From NCBI GenBank assembly GCA_937967285.1, contig CALBSU010000025.1, forward strand, positions 1 through 6,515: 6,515 nucleotides of DNA. The letters are read 5' to 3'. The notes beneath the pieces are model-generated. The model was not told the origin of the DNA, did no database searches, and saw only the letters and a program-made list of their open reading frames with translations. Shown here piece after piece: positions 1-6,515 of this stretch. The position numbers and the translations under genes were made by a program. Origin of the DNA: an uncultured Acidobacteriota bacterium (GTDB lineage Bacteria; Acidobacteriota; Blastocatellia; RBC074). How positions within the stretch are numbered: the stretch's first letter is position 1; each line of letters begins with the position of its first letter.

Positions 1-5
1 TACTT

Positions 6-11
6 TATACT
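6..11 (+). promoter_or_regulatory. Candidate -10 element upstream of the DUF374 gene
   Basis: The hexamer TATACT matches the sigma70 -10 consensus TATAAT at five of six positions and ends 10 nt before the ATG at 22. A matching -35 would lie outside the window, so it cannot be checked. The 21 nt before the ATG are pyrimidine-rich and hold no Shine-Dalgarno. Together these suggest transcription starting within a few nucleotides of the start codon. This is inference from a single hexamer in AT-rich sequence. Confidence 0.35.
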
Positions 12-21
12 TTCTACTTCT

Positions 22-732
22 ATGCCGGAAACCATACCAATCGAGAGCCGAAAGCGCGAGGAGCCCGATAAGCTCTTCAAATTCGCACCGCTCGACAAGT
101 ACACGTTAAAACAGAGGCTGATCATCCGCTCGGCGGGGGTGGTCCTCTACTGGCTGATTCGCGTCATCGGGATGACCCTGCGGTTCGAGGTCAGGGGCGG
201 CGAGAATCATCGCGATGGGGAGCCGCTGGTCTACTGTTTCTGGCATAACCGGATCCCGATCGCGACCTATTTCTGGCGCGATCGTGGGATCGTGGTCATG
301 TCCTCGCAGAGTTTCGATTCGGAGTACATCGCGCGCTTCATTCAGCGGTTCGGGTACGGCGCGGCGCGTGGCAGTTCGACGCGCGGGGCGCGGTCGGCGC
401 TGATTCAGATGATCCGGGCAGTCAAGGCCGGCCGCAGCGCGGCCTTCACGGTCGACGGTCCGCGCGGGCCGATCTATCAGGCGAAACCGGGAGCTCTGCT
501 GCTGGCGGCCAGATCCGGAGCGGCGATCCTGCCTTTTTCGATCTCGCTCGACCGCTGCTGGAGGCTGCCGAGCTGGGATCGGATCGAGATCCCGAAGCCC
601 TTCGCCCGGGCTTATGTCGTTATCGGCCGGCCGTTTCACGTCGCGGACCCCGACGATCCGGTCGAGCAGGAGCGGTTTCAGAGCGCGCTCGAGGAGCTGA
701 GAGCAGAGAGCGACCGACTCGCCGTTTCTTGA
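22..732 (+). CDS. DUF374 / lysophospholipid acyltransferase-like protein
   Basis: This 236-residue protein belongs to the DUF374 group (COG2121) of the LPLAT superfamily. Such enzymes are predicted to move an acyl chain from acyl-ACP or acyl-CoA onto a lipid acceptor at the cytoplasmic membrane; the acceptor of this branch is not established. A hydrophobic segment at about residues 36-54 would anchor it. Next comes the FWHNR motif, whose His75 occupies the place of the catalytic His of the LPLAT HX4D-type motif. The family blocks RGSSTRGA (about 117-123) and DGPRGP (145-150) follow, then the LAARSGAAILPF segment (161-172). Length is normal for the family. The ATG at 22 is the only obvious start, but the frame stays open to the window edge, so an upstream start cannot be excluded. 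There is no Shine-Dalgarno. It may help modify envelope lipids, but the neighbours do not confirm this. Confidence 0.88.
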   Translation: MPETIPIESRKREEPDKLFKFAPLDKYTLKQRLIIRSAGVVLYWLIRVIGMTLRFEVRGGENHRDGEPLVYCFWHNRIPIATYFWRDRGIVVMSSQSFDSEYIARFIQRFGYGAARGSSTRGARSALIQMIRAVKAGRSAAFTVDGPRGPIYQAKPGALLLAARSGAAILPFSISLDRCWRLPSWDRIEIPKPFARAYVVIGRPFHVADPDDPVEQERFQSALEELRAESDRLAVS

Positions 733-758
733 CACTCCGGACGGCCAAAACATAAAAT
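729..758 (+). promoter_or_regulatory. Sigma70-type promoter for the small membrane-protein cassette
   Basis: A perfect TTGACA -35 hexamer at 729-734 is followed after 18 nt by TAAAAT at 753-758, which matches the -10 consensus at five of six positions. The -35 overlaps the TGA stop (730-732) of the preceding acyltransferase gene. The expected transcription start is near 765, only about 8 nt before the ATG at 773. It is the best-looking promoter in the window. It implies that the downstream cassette can be transcribed separately from the DUF374 gene. Activity is inferred from consensus match only. Confidence 0.6.
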
Positions 759-772
759 CCCGATTTGTCAGC

Positions 773-1221
<449 letters not shown>

Positions 1222-1225
<4 letters not shown>

Positions 1226-1398
1226 CACATTTTCTGGCCCTCGTTCTGTTCGCGCTGCTGGTCTCGATCGCATTCGCCGTCCTTTCATCCGAACATCATA
1301 CGACCGGCGAGCGGGTCCGCTACGGGTTCAAGGTCTTCGCCTACTTCGTCGGAATAGGATTTCTGATAGCCTGGGTCCTGTATCCGCTTCCGCTCTGA
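1222..1398 (+). CDS. Small two-helix membrane protein, 58 aa
   Basis: This tiny protein has an N-terminal hydrophobic helix (about residues 3-21), a short polar loop SSEHHTTGERVRYG (22-35) and a second hydrophobic helix (about 38-54). The loop carries two adjacent histidines and several basic residues. The gene starts in an ATGA overlap with the preceding stop codon and has a strong Shine-Dalgarno, which makes it a convincing translated gene despite its size. I do not recognise a named family. Its coupling to the DUF6677-like gene suggests that the two products are made together, perhaps as a membrane complex; that is inference. The first helix could be misread as a signal peptide, but there is no clear cleavage site followed by a mature domain. 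Confidence 0.72.
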
Positions 1399-1416
1399 TC
1401 CGCCCCGCGTCCCCAT

Positions 1417-1764
1417 ATGAACGAGTATTATCTGATCGGCGGAATCATCATCGGCGCCGTGCTGGCGGGCGGGGCGCTGATCATGTGGCTGGCGTCGAAA
1501 TTCTTCTTCCGGTTCATTCGCCAGATTGTGATCGTTCTGCTGATCGGAGTGGCCGGCGCCGGCTTCTACGTCTACCGTATGGTGCCCCGCGGCAATCCCG
1601 CGATCGGAAAACACGCATTTCTCAAGGAGAACGGCAAATATCTGGGCGTTGTCGAGGCTTCGGGCGAGGACAATCGGCGGGGCGAAGTCTGGCTCATCCG
1701 CCCGCCTGGGCGCTATCCTGTTATGTACTCGAAGGCGAGAGTCGTTCTGAAGGATAAGAGATGA
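1417..1764 (+). CDS. Membrane-anchored protein of unknown function, 115 aa
   Basis: I do not recognise a family. Residues 5-26 and 35-53 are hydrophobic and form a probable helical hairpin joined by a basic/aromatic turn (KFFFRFIRQ, 28-36). Residues 54-115 form a small polar domain rich in Gly, Arg and Val (for example ENGKYLGVVE 71-80, and VWLIRPPGRY 91-100), probably of beta type. The C-terminus is strongly basic (LKDKR). The gene follows the 58-aa gene by 18 nt in the same direction and has no Shine-Dalgarno before its ATG (upstream bases are C-rich). It probably depends on the promoter at 729-758 and on translation from the upstream gene. It most likely ends the cassette, since an inverted repeat lies 18 nt after its stop. 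Coding is supported by length, codon pattern and the clear membrane/soluble layout. Confidence 0.7.
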   Translation: MNEYYLIGGIIIGAVLAGGALIMWLASKFFFRFIRQIVIVLLIGVAGAGFYVYRMVPRGNPAIGKHAFLKENGKYLGVVEASGEDNRRGEVWLIRPPGRYPVMYSKARVVLKDKR

Positions 1765-1782
1765 CCGTTCCTGTTATTAATT

Positions 1783-1802
1783 GATGCGCGCTTTGGCGCA
1801 TC
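1783..1802 (+). terminator. Inverted repeat, possible weak terminator or operator
   Basis: GATGCGC at 1783-1789 and GCGCATC at 1796-1802 form a perfect 7-bp stem with a 6-nt loop, 18 nt after the stop of the 115-aa gene. No T-tract follows, so it is not a textbook intrinsic terminator. It could stabilise a 3' end, assist factor-dependent termination, or be a binding site upstream of the recO promoter. Confidence 0.35.
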
Positions 1803-1817
1803 GGCCTGCACTTCAGC

Positions 1818-1846
1818 TTTACTATTCTGGTCATACCATTTACGAT
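1818..1846 (+). promoter_or_regulatory. Candidate promoter for recO
   Basis: TTTACT (1818-1823, four of six to TTGACA) and TACGAT (1841-1846, four of six to TATAAT) are separated by exactly 17 nt. Transcription would start close to 1853-1855, at or next to the recO ATG. No Shine-Dalgarno is present, which agrees with a leaderless message. A short imperfect dyad, TGGT-CAT-ACCA (1828-1838), sits in the spacer and could be an operator, though it is short enough to occur by chance. Confidence 0.4.
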
Positions 1847-1854
1847 ATCGGTTT

Positions 1855-2634
<780 letters not shown>

Positions 2635-2690
2635 GTGCGGGCACCGGATGACCCGCGGCGCGCGCGCTCTGCCGTCGAAATTAACGAGTC

Positions 2691-2698
2691 AAGGAGAT
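2691..2698 (+). promoter_or_regulatory. Shine-Dalgarno of ppdK
   Basis: AAGGAGAT is a near-complete anti-16S match, with the AAGGAG core ending 13 nt before the ATG at 2710, slightly longer than the usual spacing. It contrasts with the Shine-Dalgarno-free starts of most neighbours and supports high translation of ppdK from a message with a real 5' leader or from recO read-through. Confidence 0.65.
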
Positions 2699-2709
2699 AA
2701 CAGAAAGCG

Positions 2710-5487
<2,778 letters not shown>

Positions 5488-5503
5488 TTTCACACAACCA
5501 GAT

Positions 5504-5545
5504 GGGCCGGGACCGGGCACTCATTGCGCGGTCCCGGCTCTTTTT
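5504..5545 (+). terminator. Intrinsic (rho-independent) terminator of ppdK
   Basis: GCCGGGACCG (5506-5515) pairs perfectly with CGGTCCCGGC (5529-5538). The stem can be lengthened at the base by a G-T wobble (5505/5539) and a G-C pair (5504/5540), and inside the loop by GCA/TGC (5517-5519 with 5525-5527). A T-run at 5541-5545 follows directly. It begins 16 nt after the ppdK stop and should insulate the next gene. Confidence 0.93.
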
Positions 5546-5561
5546 ATTCAGCGGTTGATTT

Positions 5562-6173
5562 ATGGATCCGAGGATAGTTGTCGTCTCAGGGGCGGGATCT
5601 AATACCGGCAAGACGTCGCTCGTCTGCGATCTGCTCGGCGGTCTGGCCGGCTGCGGTCCCTGGGAGGCGATCAAGCTGACGCGCGGCCATCACAGGTCAT
5701 GTGGTAAGGATCCCGAGGCCTGCTGCGTGAGCGGCCTTCTCGGCGAGAGGCCGACGATCAGATCGGGCAGGGAACAGACATGGGCGCCGGGAAAGGACAC
5801 CGGCAGGTACTGGGAGGCCGGCGCGACGAACGTTCACTGGGTGATCGCGACAGACGGACAGGTCGAGACCGGAATCAGTGAGGCTCTGAGCCGGGTCAGC
5901 TCGGCTTCCGTCATTATCGAGGGGACCAGCCTGCTCAGATATTTTCCGGCCGCTTTCGCTGTTCTCGCATACCGCGTCGACCGGCCGAAGATCAAGCCAT
6001 CGGCCAGACATGCCCTCACCGGAGGGCTGATCGATGCCGTCTACACCAACGACGATCAGGATCTCGCCCTGAGAGCGTTAACCGCGGCGGTTCCGGATTT
6101 CAGCCTTCCGGTCTACTCCCGATCGGATCTCCCGATTCTGATAGACAGCATTCTGTCAGCGCTGCGCGCCTGA
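5562..6173 (+). CDS. MobB-like P-loop NTPase with His/Cys cluster, function unknown
   Basis: This 203-residue protein starts with a short beta strand and a perfect Walker A motif, AGSNTGKT (residues 11-18). IKLTRGHHRSCG follows (37-48), with further cysteines in PEACCVS (51-57). Then comes PGKDTGRYWEAGATNVHWVIA (76-96), which matches in form and place the GKDSxRHRxAGA motif of MobB, the nucleotide-binding adaptor of molybdopterin-guanine dinucleotide synthesis. A later ASVIIEGTS (115-123), with Glu120, resembles the MobB VEGF strand. The C-terminal part has KIKPSARHAL (143-152) and no recognised domain. No molybdenum cofactor gene is adjacent, so a role in that pathway is unproven. The in-frame TGA at 5556 fixes the start at or after 5562. 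No Shine-Dalgarno is present; a weak -10-like TATTCA (5545-5550) lies 11 nt upstream. The gene is separated from ppdK by the terminator and converges on the next gene with a 3-nt gap. Confidence 0.72.
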   Translation: MDPRIVVVSGAGSNTGKTSLVCDLLGGLAGCGPWEAIKLTRGHHRSCGKDPEACCVSGLLGERPTIRSGREQTWAPGKDTGRYWEAGATNVHWVIATDGQVETGISEALSRVSSASVIIEGTSLLRYFPAAFAVLAYRVDRPKIKPSARHALTGGLIDAVYTNDDQDLALRALTAAVPDFSLPVYSRSDLPILIDSILSALRA

Positions 6174-6176
6174 TCT

Positions 6177-6515
6177 CTATTTTGCACGGATATAATCGAA
6201 GGATTCGATCTGCGGCTTTCCGTCTGCGATCTTCTCGAGCCGGGCGTTCAGCCTGTCGGGCGATTCCAGCTTGTAGATGAGTCTGGTCTTCGACTCGGGC
6301 GAGTCGATTCTTTCCATGACGACCTCATGTTGCCCGGGCATGCTGACCGAGAAGACGACCGGCGAGGACTTGTCTTCCCAGGCGACCGATTTCGGATTGA
6401 AATGTCTGAGGTAGAACCGCACCCCGTCGGCGTTCTTCTCGAAGGTCATGAACTCGTAGAACGTCGGTTTCCCGTCCTTGACGAGGCTGAACATGCCCAT
6501 CACCGAGTTGCCGTT
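6177..6515 (-). CDS. DUF6265-like protein, C-terminal part (cut by window edge)
   Basis: The minus-strand frame stays open to the last base of the window, so only the C-terminal 112 residues are seen and the start lies outside. The visible sequence begins NGNSVMGMFSLVKDGKPTFYEF, followed by VRFYLRHFNPKSVAWEDK and LIYKLESPDRLNARLEKI. The pattern G-x-S-x-MGMF...FYEF...LRHF...W-E/D-K matches DUF6265, a small beta-rich domain that is often secreted and has no known function. No signal peptide can be judged because the N-terminus is missing. The GTG at 6501-6503 and the nearby ATG codons are internal, not starts, because family similarity continues upstream. It converges with the P-loop NTPase gene, with only 3 nt between the stop codons and no terminator hairpin. 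Confidence 0.75.
   Translation of the reverse strand, partial: NGNSVMGMFSLVKDGKPTFYEFMTFEKNADGVRFYLRHFNPKSVAWEDKSSPVVFSVSMPGQHEVVMERIDSPESKTRLIYKLESPDRLNARLEKIADGKPQIESFDYIRAK

Overview
The window (about 6.5 kb, high GC, compact, mostly plus-strand) looks like chromosomal core sequence from a free-living Gram-negative-type bacterium. The mix of a DUF374 acyltransferase, a DUF6677-like membrane protein, RecO, pyruvate phosphate dikinase and a DUF6265-like protein fits Acidobacteriota or a related lineage best. That placement is inferred from remembered family distributions and was not tested by a search. I see no mobile element, CRISPR array, tRNA or rRNA.

Layout. (1) 22-732: a DUF374/LPLAT-superfamily acyltransferase. 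(2) 773-1764: three small membrane proteins of unknown role (150, 58 and 115 aa) in a tight cassette. A near-consensus sigma70-type promoter precedes it, with its -35 hexamer overlapping the stop codon of the acyltransferase gene. (3) 1765-1854: a 90-nt gap with an inverted repeat and a candidate promoter. (4) 1855-2634: recO, with a four-cysteine zinc-finger. (5) 2710-5487: ppdK, a full pyruvate phosphate dikinase with all catalytic motifs and an extra helical segment of about 40 residues, closed by a strong intrinsic terminator (5504-5545). (6) 5562-6173: an uncharacterised P-loop NTPase resembling MobB, with an unusual His/Cys cluster. (7) 6177-6515, minus strand: the C-terminal part of a DUF6265-like protein, convergent with the NTPase and cut by the window edge.

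Functionally this is a housekeeping neighbourhood: lipid or envelope acylation, small envelope proteins, recombinational repair and central carbon metabolism (PEP/pyruvate interconversion). Nothing shows that the genes form one pathway. The most notable points are the MobB-like NTPase with its HHxxC...CC motif, the helical insertion in PPDK, and a recurring arrangement in which the first genes of transcription units lack a Shine-Dalgarno and have a -10-like element only 8-14 nt before the ATG, suggesting leaderless or very short-leader mRNAs. I found no convincing new multi-gene defence or mobile system.
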